Positions 1-5,951 of a stretch of 6,929 bases of DNA are shown here, piece by piece. Position numbers and translations under genes: made by a program. Position 1 is the stretch's first letter; each line of letters opens with the position of its first letter. The DNA lies in assembly GCA_003151315.1 (NCBI GenBank), contig PLXF01000198.1:11305-18233 (forward strand), written 5' to 3'. This DNA comes from Parachlamydiales bacterium (lineage in GTDB: Bacteria > Chlamydiota > Chlamydiia > Chlamydiales > SM23-39). The notes below the pieces were generated by a model. It saw only the letters and a list, made by a program, of their open reading frames with translations. It had not been told where the DNA came from and searched no databases.

Positions 1-659
1 GCCATGGCCGAGCACTCGATATGCCAGCCGGGACGGCCCAGACCAAACGGACTCTCCCAAAAAATCTTCCCATCGCGAGAAGGATCGTAAGCCTTCCATA
101 GGACGAAATCAGAGGCGTTCTCTTTTTGGTACTCGTCGGCTTCGTTGTCCCCCGATGCATTGAATTTTAGATCGGCGAGATTGAGGCGAGATAGGCGGCC
201 ATAAGAGGGAAAAGAGCGGATCGAAAAATAGACGCTTCCAGTATCGCTCACATACGCATTCCCTTTTTGGATAAGCTCCTGAATAATCTGGATCATTTCG
301 GCGATATAACTAGTCGCATCGGGGTAAAATTCAACCGGTTGAATAGAAAGAGCCTCTAGATCTTCAAAAAAAGCTTTCCGATAGGGATCGGTATATTCTT
401 TAAGCACGACGTTTTTCGCAATCGCGCCGCGGATCGTTTTATCATCGATATCGGTGATATTCATCGCCTGAATCACGGTGCGGCCCGAAAATTGGAGGGC
501 CCGGCGCAAAAGATCTTCAAAAACATAGGTGCGGAAATTCCCAATGTGGGCGTAGGCGTAAATGGTAGGACCGCATGTATACATGCGGATAGCATGCCCA
601 TCGTGGGGATGGACCTCCTGTTTTTCCCGCGTCTCTGTATTATATAAATAGATATGCAT
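1..659 (-). CDS. cysS: cysteinyl-tRNA synthetase, N-terminal part (cut by window edge)
   Basis: Class I aminoacyl-tRNA synthetase that activates cysteine with ATP and loads it onto tRNA-Cys in the cytoplasm. I translated the minus strand from the ATG at 659. The 219 complete codons match the CysS family along their whole length: MYTCG (Cys29, expected zinc ligand), the HIGH-type ATP signature HIGN at residues 38-41, NITDIDDK, and GRPGWHIECSAM at the very end of the visible part, where Cys216 is the expected second zinc ligand. The KMSKS loop and the anticodon-binding domain lie beyond position 1, so completeness cannot be judged. The start lies 3 bases after the stop of the upstream aas-like gene, and no clear Shine-Dalgarno sequence precedes it (the bases before the ATG read CTTAACCT). 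Translation is therefore probably coupled to the upstream gene in one operon. Identity is very secure. Confidence 0.97.
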   Translation of the reverse strand, partial: MHIYLYNTETREKQEVHPHDGHAIRMYTCGPTIYAYAHIGNFRTYVFEDLLRRALQFSGRTVIQAMNITDIDDKTIRGAIAKNVVLKEYTDPYRKAFFEDLEALSIQPVEFYPDATSYIAEMIQIIQELIQKGNAYVSDTGSVYFSIRSFPSYGRLSRLNLADLKFNASGDNEADEYQKENASDFVLWKAYDPSRDGKIFWESPFGLGRPGWHIECSAM

Positions 660-662
660 AGG

Positions 663-3356
663 TTAAGCTATTTGCGTTTGGAGCCGTCGATAATCGGTTT
701 TTCCCGACCCCATTAAAGGGATCTCTGGGACCAATTGGATAGCGGCAATTTTAATCAGGCGGCTAAATCCCGCTCGCTTTAAGATCTCATTCACTTTGTC
801 TCTTTCGAGAGGAAGGATGGAAAACAGAATCAAAGCCGTTTTTCCCGGCTCTAGTTCTTTTGAGCAAAGGGCCAAGGCTGGAGCGTCAGCGGAGATTTTC
901 CCTTCCCGGATTAACTCGGAGCGGATCGCCTCTTCTACAGCCCCCAGACTAATCATTTCGCCGGCCACTTTGGTAAATCGCTTCAAACGACCAGAGAGAA
1001 TTAAAAAGTTCTCCTCGTCGAGATACCCGATATCTCCGGTTCGATACCACTCTTTCCCATCAATTTCAATAAAAGCGGAGCGAGGATTGCCCAAATAGCC
1101 ATGAAAAACATTGAGCCCTCTGATACAGATTTCCCCTTCTGTGTGAGGAGGTAAAAGTTCTTGTGTCTCGAGATGAATCGTGCACAAATCGATTCCGGGA
1201 AGGGGCTCGCCCACCCCTTTCGATTTCCCGTTAGGACGGGATAGGCTGATAATCGGCGAACATTCGGTAATCCCATACCCTTCGATCAGCTTGGCATTGG
1301 TCCCCATCTCCTCCACCTTTTCAAAAAGTTCCGGAGGCGCTTTTTCTGCGCCCGAAACAAACCAGCGTACCGAGGTGAGCTGCTCTTTTTTAGCCACTCG
1401 GAAAAGCCCCTTGAGAAAACTAGGGGGGCTACAAAATAGGGTCGCTTGCCACCGTTGAATCCCATTGGCCAAAGCAAAGCTATCGGTCGGATCGGGGAAC
1501 ATGGCGATCCTCATTCCGGCTAGAATGGAAAATAGACCCGCTACCGAAAAGCCAAAGGAGTGGAATGGGGGTAAAACCGCATAAAGGACATCGCTATTTT
1601 TCAATTCCAAACACTGCATTGCCGCTCGTAAATTCGAAATCACATTTGCATGAGAAAGGGGAACCCCTTTCGGCACCGCCTCTGTTCCACTAGTAAACAA
1701 GATAACGCAAGGATCGTCTGGGTTGATCCGATCTATTCCATAAGCTCGTAAAATCATCGCGGGAGAGGCAAAAGAGATCAGCGCCCCTTTTAGTTTATCT
1801 TTCACAGTCAGCTCTTTGCGGATATCTTCTAAAAATTGGAATTTTTCCATGATCTTCCCGAACTCCACATGTTGGAGCCGTTCGAGAAAATTCCAGGAAG
1901 TGAGGACCACCTCAAGCTCCGTGCGCGCCGCCATTTCATCGAGATAACGAGAACCGAGGGTCCAATTGAGCATCACCGGGATTTTTCCCGCAAATTGAAC
2001 CGCTAAAATTGTCACATACGCGCCAACCGAAGAGGGGAGCAAAATACCCACTCGCTCTCCGGGAAGCTTCTTTAAGGAGGAGGCTAAAACCAACACGGCT
2101 TGCTTTAACTTTTTATAACTCAAAACACCCCGCATATCATCGGCGCACGCTGCGTAGCCCCCCATTCGCTGAGAGCTGCGCAAAAAGGCTTCAGGAATTG
2201 TTTTGCCACGGGGTAATGCGGGAGAAGGACGATGGGCCTCCTGAGGCCAATGATAGGCAGAGGCATTCTCCTCTTTTTTCTCTTCCTGTCCGGCCCCCCC
2301 CCCTTCGGCTAATTGCAAAATGTCATGAACTGTATTAATTTCTCCCGGATGAAGTTCTCGAATCTCGAAATGTTGAGATAAGCAAGCGATCAATTCGGCC
2401 ATATTGAGCGAATCCATCCCTAAATCGGAAGCGAGATCCATTTCAGGTTCGATCTCCATTTGGGGCCGATCCATAATGCGCCGGATCGCCTCATATACTT
2501 TTTCGGACGTTTCGGGAGAGATCGTTACAGCGTGATTTTCTCGCTCATTTTTCTCCACCTCTTTTACTGTCGGAATATCGTTTTTCCAAAAACTATACGA
2601 AACAAGTTTCAACGGCTCGCTATCGACCCTTTCCTCTTCTCCAGCAGGATAACGATTATACCAATTCTCTAAAAATCGATTGAAGTCGAGGCGCGATTCT
2701 TGCTGCTGCAATTCAGGTGGGGCAATCTCACATTCGATGCGCACCTCTCGTCGGGGCAAGAAAAAAAAGCCATTTTTGATTAGCGCTTTGATCCCTTTAA
2801 CCAAGCTTCCTGCAATCGTCATCGAAGAACCTTCGACAGCGTGAGAAAAGCTACTGCCCCAAAGGCCCGATACCCGCATTAAAACTATTTGAATATCGGA
2901 ACAGTTTTTCACGATAGCGTGGGCCCCAGAGGCGCCCGCAATGCGCTCCCGTCCCGTCTGTTTCAACCGTCCCGAGGGGTACAAAATAAAATTCTCTCCC
3001 CGAGCTAATCCCTGTTTCACCTCTTCGAGCGACTGCTCCGCCTTATAGATCTTATATTGATTGACCGAGGTGTCAAAATCGGGGACCGATATAGCGCGAA
3101 CCAGATCCATCCAAAACTTCGCTCCCCCCATCCGATAGACATATTCCACAACTAGGGGCCGCATATGGAACCGGGGCCAAAAATAGAAAAACAGGATGAT
3201 GGGGTCGATATATGCCACATGGTTGGGCAAAAAGAGGATCGATCCTTTTTTCCGGATCTCTTCGAGAGCTTCACCCCCCTCTACCTTAACCCGATACCGC
3301 AGGGAAAGTAAAAAGCGAACGAACGCGGAAAACCGGGACCAAAAGAACTGAGACAT
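663..3356 (-). CDS. aas: Aas-like trifunctional protein: PlsC acyltransferase - ACP - acyl-ACP synthetase
   Basis: Predicted to activate free fatty acids with ATP, load them on acyl carrier protein and pass them to a (lyso)phospholipid at the inner face of the cytoplasmic membrane, as E. coli Aas does. Domains in order: a PlsC-type acyltransferase (about 15-230) with the HX4D motif in NHVAYID (His46, Asp51) and YPSGR at 126-130; a phosphopantetheine-binding ACP domain (about 280-350) with DLGMDSL, Ser316 being the expected prosthetic-group site; and an AMP-forming ligase (about 385-897) with TSGTEAVPKG (555-564), GYGITE (693-698), YRTGD (771-775) and Lys886 in GSGKTDY as catalytic lysine. E. 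coli Aas (719 aa) lacks the internal ACP, so this 897-aa architecture is enlarged. The ATG at 3356 has GGAGA four bases upstream. It is first in an operon with cysS. A G10 tract sits in the linker at residues 352-354. The family is certain; the exact acyl acceptor is not. The symbol is by analogy. Confidence 0.9.
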   Translation of the reverse strand: MSQFFWSRFSAFVRFLLSLRYRVKVEGGEALEEIRKKGSILFLPNHVAYIDPIILFFYFWPRFHMRPLVVEYVYRMGGAKFWMDLVRAISVPDFDTSVNQYKIYKAEQSLEEVKQGLARGENFILYPSGRLKQTGRERIAGASGAHAIVKNCSDIQIVLMRVSGLWGSSFSHAVEGSSMTIAGSLVKGIKALIKNGFFFLPRREVRIECEIAPPELQQQESRLDFNRFLENWYNRYPAGEEERVDSEPLKLVSYSFWKNDIPTVKEVEKNERENHAVTISPETSEKVYEAIRRIMDRPQMEIEPEMDLASDLGMDSLNMAELIACLSQHFEIRELHPGEINTVHDILQLAEGGGAGQEEKKEENASAYHWPQEAHRPSPALPRGKTIPEAFLRSSQRMGGYAACADDMRGVLSYKKLKQAVLVLASSLKKLPGERVGILLPSSVGAYVTILAVQFAGKIPVMLNWTLGSRYLDEMAARTELEVVLTSWNFLERLQHVEFGKIMEKFQFLEDIRKELTVKDKLKGALISFASPAMILRAYGIDRINPDDPCVILFTSGTEAVPKGVPLSHANVISNLRAAMQCLELKNSDVLYAVLPPFHSFGFSVAGLFSILAGMRIAMFPDPTDSFALANGIQRWQATLFCSPPSFLKGLFRVAKKEQLTSVRWFVSGAEKAPPELFEKVEEMGTNAKLIEGYGITECSPIISLSRPNGKSKGVGEPLPGIDLCTIHLETQELLPPHTEGEICIRGLNVFHGYLGNPRSAFIEIDGKEWYRTGDIGYLDEENFLILSGRLKRFTKVAGEMISLGAVEEAIRSELIREGKISADAPALALCSKELEPGKTALILFSILPLERDKVNEILKRAGFSRLIKIAAIQLVPEIPLMGSGKTDYRRLQTQIA
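2294..2303 (-). repeat. ten-base C/G homopolymer inside the aas-like gene
   Basis: An uninterrupted run of ten C on the plus strand (G10 in the coding strand) encodes three glycines plus the first base of the next alanine codon, at about residues 352-355, in a low-complexity Glu/Gly/Lys linker between the ACP and ligase domains. It is the longest homopolymer in the window; the next longest are A/T runs of eight. Runs of this length are prone to slipped-strand mispairing. By hand translation, gain of one G gives TGA roughly 40-45 codons later and loss of one G gives TGA roughly 60 codons later, in both cases before the ligase P-loop. Confidence 0.95.
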
Positions 3357-3381
3357 GTAATCTCCAGGTAATACTCAAGAC

Positions 3382-3410
3382 AGTATAGAGACCATTTTCT
3401 CTGTTGTCTG
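3382..3410 (-). promoter_or_regulatory. candidate sigma70-type promoter of the aas-cysS operon
   Basis: Read on the minus strand, CAGACA (3410-3405, 4 of 6 to TTGACA) is followed by exactly 17 bases and then TATACT (3387-3382, 5 of 6 to TATAAT). Transcription would begin near 3375, giving a leader of about 19 bases that contains the GGAGA ribosome-binding site at 3361-3365. Spacing and position are good, but it was found by eye only. Confidence 0.5.
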
Positions 3411-3452
3411 TGTTTTACTGCTAGATTTTTCTGACGTAGAGAAGGGAAATCA

Positions 3453-3464
3453 AAGGTATACCTT
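3453..3464. promoter_or_regulatory. 12-base perfect palindrome in divergent promoter region
   Basis: AAGGTATACCTT is a perfect palindrome between the two divergent candidate promoters, about 43 bases upstream of the minus-strand -35 box and 42 bases upstream of the plus-strand -35 box. Its central position would suit an operator for a dimeric regulator. No regulator is encoded in the window and no second copy was seen, so function is only a guess. Confidence 0.2.
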
Positions 3465-3505
3465 CCTTTTATAAGTAATTGAATATTAGTATGTAGTTTT
3501 TTAGG

Positions 3506-3534
3506 TCGACACCTATTAAAATTTTCTTTATTAA
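3506..3534 (+). promoter_or_regulatory. candidate sigma70-type promoter of the small basic protein gene
   Basis: TCGACA (3506-3511, 5 of 6 to TTGACA), a 17-base spacer and TATTAA (3529-3534, 4 of 6 to TATAAT) lie 31 bases before the ATG at 3566. The surroundings are strongly AT-rich, unlike the coding regions. A start near 3541 would leave a leader of about 25 bases carrying the ribosome-binding site AAAGGGG at 3551-3557. Confidence 0.45.
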
Positions 3535-3565
3535 TTATGTATATATACTTAAAGGGGTAGCTATT

Positions 3566-3919
3566 ATGGGAATCAGAAAAACCAGTAACAATTTTTTTAC
3601 AGCAATCCGCAATCCGCCTACCGATCCTGCGACGGCGCGAGCCAATGGCATGAGGACCTTTGACACCGACGATGCGGCGCAGCACGCTTTTGCCAGAGCT
3701 CAACCTCTTCGCCAAGGAAAAGGGGGAGAAATCCCTTTCGACCACGAGGCCGAAGCTATTCGTCCTAAAGAAAAAGGGGATTTGGCTCTATTGGCCCGTA
3801 CAGTAAATGACGCTATTTTTCCTCATAAAGAAAGACGGGCAAAAAAAACAAAAGAAAACAGCCGCACTCACGGCGAAGTTTCCACCCACGAAAAGAAGAC
3901 AAAGAAGCGAAAACACTAA
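3566..3919 (+). CDS. small basic protein of unknown function
   Basis: I do not recognise this 117-residue protein. It is likely a real gene: AAAGGGG lies 8 bases before the ATG, a plausible promoter precedes it, it is the only substantial reading frame in this stretch on either strand that has such signals, and a strong hairpin follows about 25 bases after the TAA. The N-terminus (MGIRKTSNNFFTAIRNPP) is polar and has no signal peptide or membrane segment. The middle (about 20-80) is rich in Ala, Arg, Asp and Glu and may be helical. The last 30 residues are dominated by Lys and Arg, with two basic clusters (KERRAKKTK at 88-96 and EKKTKKRKH at 109-117). Such a tail suits nucleic-acid binding or ribosome association, or resembles a eukaryotic nuclear localisation signal if the protein is exported by a type III system. 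None of these can be decided from sequence alone. It is divergent from aas and convergent with the glycosyltransferase operon. Confidence 0.7.
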   Translation: MGIRKTSNNFFTAIRNPPTDPATARANGMRTFDTDDAAQHAFARAQPLRQGKGGEIPFDHEAEAIRPKEKGDLALLARTVNDAIFPHKERRAKKTKENSRTHGEVSTHEKKTKKRKH

Positions 3920-3944
3920 TATCGTTCGCCCATCTACAAAAGGT

Positions 3945-3975
3945 TAAGCAAGATAATAAATTATTATCTTGCTTA
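3945..3975 (+). terminator. strong hairpin after the small basic protein gene, possible terminator
   Basis: Arms of 15 bases (3945-3959 and 3961-3975) are perfectly complementary around a single central base, so a real hairpin would open a few AT pairs for its loop. It begins 26 bases after the stop codon at 3919. No T-run follows it on the plus strand (the next bases are TACCTCTCG), so it is not a textbook intrinsic terminator. The stem is AT-rich at its top and carries GCAAG/CTTGC at its base. Its right end shares TTA (3973-3975) with the left end of the large inverted repeat. Confidence 0.45.
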
Positions 3976-4058
3976 TACCTCTCGTAATTCAAGAATCGGC
4001 ATAAGAGGGTGTCTACAAAGTAAAGTTCTGTCCATATTCGGGTTTTTTTGCGAAACGT

Positions 4059-4225
4059 AGTGGTTACGAAAATGTAACGCAAAGACGCCAAGCCGAGAAG
4101 ATGCAAAAAATTTTATAAATCATTCACAATTCTTTTAGAGAAGTTTCTCCTCAAAGTTGAAAAGTAAACCTATTTCTTTGCGTCTTCGCAACTTGGCGTC
4201 TTTGCGTTACATTTTCGTAACCACT
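4059..4225. repeat. inner perfect 34-base inverted repeat (possible second, inserted MITE)
   Basis: Positions 4059-4092 and 4192-4225 are exact reverse complements over 34 bases. Pairing continues imperfectly inward: 4090-4111 against 4173-4194 matches at about 16 of 22. This leaves a central AT-rich loop of about 60 bases. The arms contain the motif ACGCAAAGACGCCAAG, partly repeated as a degenerate GAAGATGCAAA. The unit may have inserted into an older element that supplied the outer arms. Confidence 0.75.
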
Positions 4226-4264
4226 GGAAGTCTACTTTATAGACATCCTCTAAAATCCAATGAC

Positions 4265-4314
4265 TTACACCATCCGTAATTCAAAAGCCGATTCTTGAAT
4301 TACGAGAGGTGTAA
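4265..4314. repeat. small hairpin from two facing copies of the terminal motif
   Basis: TTACACCATCCGTAATTCAA (4265-4284) faces an inverted partner at 4295-4314 across a 10-base loop, with 17 of 20 positions paired. The right end of the large element therefore contains two copies of the same terminal motif in opposite orientation, while the left end at 3973 has one. This explains part of the asymmetry between its arms. Confidence 0.7.
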
Positions 4315-4334
4315 TCACAAACATAGGTAACCCT

Positions 4335-5951
4335 TTACCGGACAATGAACTCGGGAGTGTATTCGAAGTGGGGGGATGGGTTTTCGATGCGGAAGAGAGG
4401 ATCGATATCGATCTTTAGCCCCTCGTTAAACTTAGCTAACATCTCATCTGTCGTTAAGAAATTCATATGACGACAATCGGACGGATTCACGATATTGAGC
4501 GGAAGGTTGACGATTTTTGAATGTTCAAAATAGAGGCCAATGGGACTCTTAGCCCCTTTTTGCGCCCAGCTCCATTCCAACTGATTGGGTGTTTTATACT
4601 TCATCTTCTCAAAAATCGTTTTTAAATCTCCTTTCCGATAGAGCGTCATGTCAAGGCTATGAGGAAAAGCCCAATCGAATTGCCCCGCTTGAAAATGCCA
4701 AGCATAGGCTGCATTTCCCAACGAAAAACTGGGAGGAATTGCCTGCGGCTGCCCATTCATGTAACAGTGATTCGTATGGGAACCAAAACGGAGATAAAAA
4801 CCGTAAGCCCCCGTTTTCTTCATCAGCTCGGCGCACCCTTTCACATCGACAAAATCTTTGACGACGATGTCGTCGACGGCAAAGACAATGTATTCTGACG
4901 GAGAATCAAATACGGCTTTCAGTACAAGGGGCTTAAAATCTTTCCGAGGCTCTGGCGATTGCCGAATAAATTGGATGTGGGGATACGCCCGTTTAACCTC
5001 TTCATACCCCTTCTCGTACCTCTCCTCGCTCGCTCGATAAAGAACCCTAATTTTATCTAGGCCACTCACATACCGATCGATCGATTCCAATAGGGAATAG
5101 AGCTGAAGAGGTCGATCAAATGAAAACGCTAAAAGATCGACCCTCTCCCGAATTGGAGGCGCGGCCGGAAAAGAGGCTAACGCCTGATAGGGGCTGCGCG
5201 TTGCCGAAGGCCTTTCGGCTCGCTCTTGGAGGCTAAAACCGGCCCTATTGAAAAAAGAGAGGGGCTCTTTGAGCGTGCGCAGCCGCCCCCCCGACATCTC
5301 TACGATTGGCTGTAGATAGGCCTCTTGAACCATGGCGGGAGTATTGCCGACAAACAGATCTTCGATTTTGACCTGCTTCATTAAAGCTGCGTAGAAAGCG
5401 GTCATCCCCTGCTCTGAGGTTTCATAGGCCGGGTATTGGAGCGAATAACCTGAGGCGACCCACACATCGGGATTTTGAAACACGCTGTTCAATCGGGTTA
5501 ACACCCCTTCGTGGGCAAGCCAATCCTTAGCTTCTATAGCGACGACAATTTCACGATCCGCGCAACTGGCGACCGCTCGGTACAGGCTCGCACAAGGGCC
5601 TAACCTCGTCTCATTCCGAATTAAAATTACCCGCTCATCCTGACTGTTATCAACAATGAATTGCTGCGCCGCCTCATAGGTCCCATCGGTCGAACCATCA
5701 TCGATGAAAACTACTCGGTAAGGGGTGTAATCCTGAACGAACAGGGAATGGAGCGCCCTTTGGCACCAATCAACCTGATTAGATGCATAGACAATTAACG
5801 TAAAAGGGTGGAACTGGGTTACGGGAAATTCTTTTTCGGGGTGAACAGCTAGCTTTCTCTCTTTTTTTTCCCAAGCAAAACGCCCTTCCCCCATTTGAAA
5901 TCCAACAAAGGCAATAACTGCGAGAAACAAAACGAAAAAAAACTTACTCAT
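4335..5951 (-). CDS. membrane-anchored or exported protein with two glycosyltransferase-like domains
   Basis: 538 residues. Residues 4-20 are strongly hydrophobic after MSK, a Sec signal or N-terminal anchor with no clear cleavage site. Domain 1 (about 48-240) is GT2-like (GT-A fold): FIDDGSTDG (82-90, Asp84/85/89). However, where GT2 enzymes usually have DxDD it reads EAKDW (140-144), with Lys at a metal-binding position, and the acidic residue seen in the neighbouring paralogue's GADLATMIP is replaced (VQEAYLQP, 208-215). Domain 2 (about 268-538) starts VDLLAFSFDRPLQLYSLLES and has FAVDDIVV (357-364), whose Asp360-Asp361 may serve as the nucleotide-sugar/metal motif. Its NQLEW (456-460) is a possible acceptor-side motif. 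I infer that domain 2 is the catalytic one. The ATG at 5951 overlaps the upstream gene by 8 bases, with AGG 5 bases before the ATG. Substrate is unknown. Confidence 0.85.
   Translation of the reverse strand: MSKFFFVLFLAVIAFVGFQMGEGRFAWEKKERKLAVHPEKEFPVTQFHPFTLIVYASNQVDWCQRALHSLFVQDYTPYRVVFIDDGSTDGTYEAAQQFIVDNSQDERVILIRNETRLGPCASLYRAVASCADREIVVAIEAKDWLAHEGVLTRLNSVFQNPDVWVASGYSLQYPAYETSEQGMTAFYAALMKQVKIEDLFVGNTPAMVQEAYLQPIVEMSGGRLRTLKEPLSFFNRAGFSLQERAERPSATRSPYQALASFPAAPPIRERVDLLAFSFDRPLQLYSLLESIDRYVSGLDKIRVLYRASEERYEKGYEEVKRAYPHIQFIRQSPEPRKDFKPLVLKAVFDSPSEYIVFAVDDIVVKDFVDVKGCAELMKKTGAYGFYLRFGSHTNHCYMNGQPQAIPPSFSLGNAAYAWHFQAGQFDWAFPHSLDMTLYRKGDLKTIFEKMKYKTPNQLEWSWAQKGAKSPIGLYFEHSKIVNLPLNIVNPSDCRHMNFLTTDEMLAKFNEGLKIDIDPLFRIENPSPHFEYTPEFIVR

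Larger units (their letters stand above)
3973..4314. mobile_element. nested long inverted repeat, probable MITE-like element
   Basis: The gene-free stretch 3920-4334 is mostly this structure. Terminal arms 3973-4000 and 4287-4314 are inverted copies with 27 of 28 bases matching. A second pair, 4004-4024 and 4231-4251, matches at 18 of 21. A third, innermost pair is perfect over 34 bases (listed separately). Between the second and third pairs the left arm carries about 34 unmatched bases, and between the first and second pairs the right arm carries about 35, so the whole is an imperfect, rearranged palindrome of 342 bases. It contains no credible coding sequence. Terminal inverted repeats without a transposase are typical of miniature inverted-repeat transposable elements. 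No convincing target-site duplication was seen. It could also act as a two-way transcription barrier between the convergent genes. Confidence 0.7.

Noticed and set aside
2009..2338. Plus-strand open frame of 109 codons opposite the aas-like gene
   Set aside because: It is antisense to the ACP-ligase region and its residues are a biased shadow of that coding strand, with no start signals.
2761..2768. A8 run (T8 in the coding strand) in the acyltransferase domain, and similar A8/T8 runs at 5862-5869 and 5935-5942
   Set aside because: Runs of eight A/T encoding Phe or Lys codons occur several times and are common in such genes; they are weaker slippage candidates than the single G10 tract.
3281..3745. 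Minus-strand open frame of 154 codons across the divergent promoter region
   Set aside because: It overlaps the start of the aas-like gene and most of the small basic gene in other frames, and its translation of the AT-rich intergenic part is not protein-like.
3813..4106. Minus-strand open frame of 97 codons across the end of the small gene and the left arm of the inverted repeat
   Set aside because: It overlaps the better-supported plus-strand gene, runs through the repeat arm, has no family motif and has no ribosome-binding site; it is a chance frame.
3973..4314. CRISPR array or structured RNA gene
   Set aside because: The repeats are inverted rather than direct and regularly spaced, and no tRNA, riboswitch or known RNA motif was recognised.
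4326..4339. GGTAA/TTACC mini-hairpin over the stop codon of the 538-aa gene
   Set aside because: A five-base stem with a four-base loop is too weak and too common to call a terminator.
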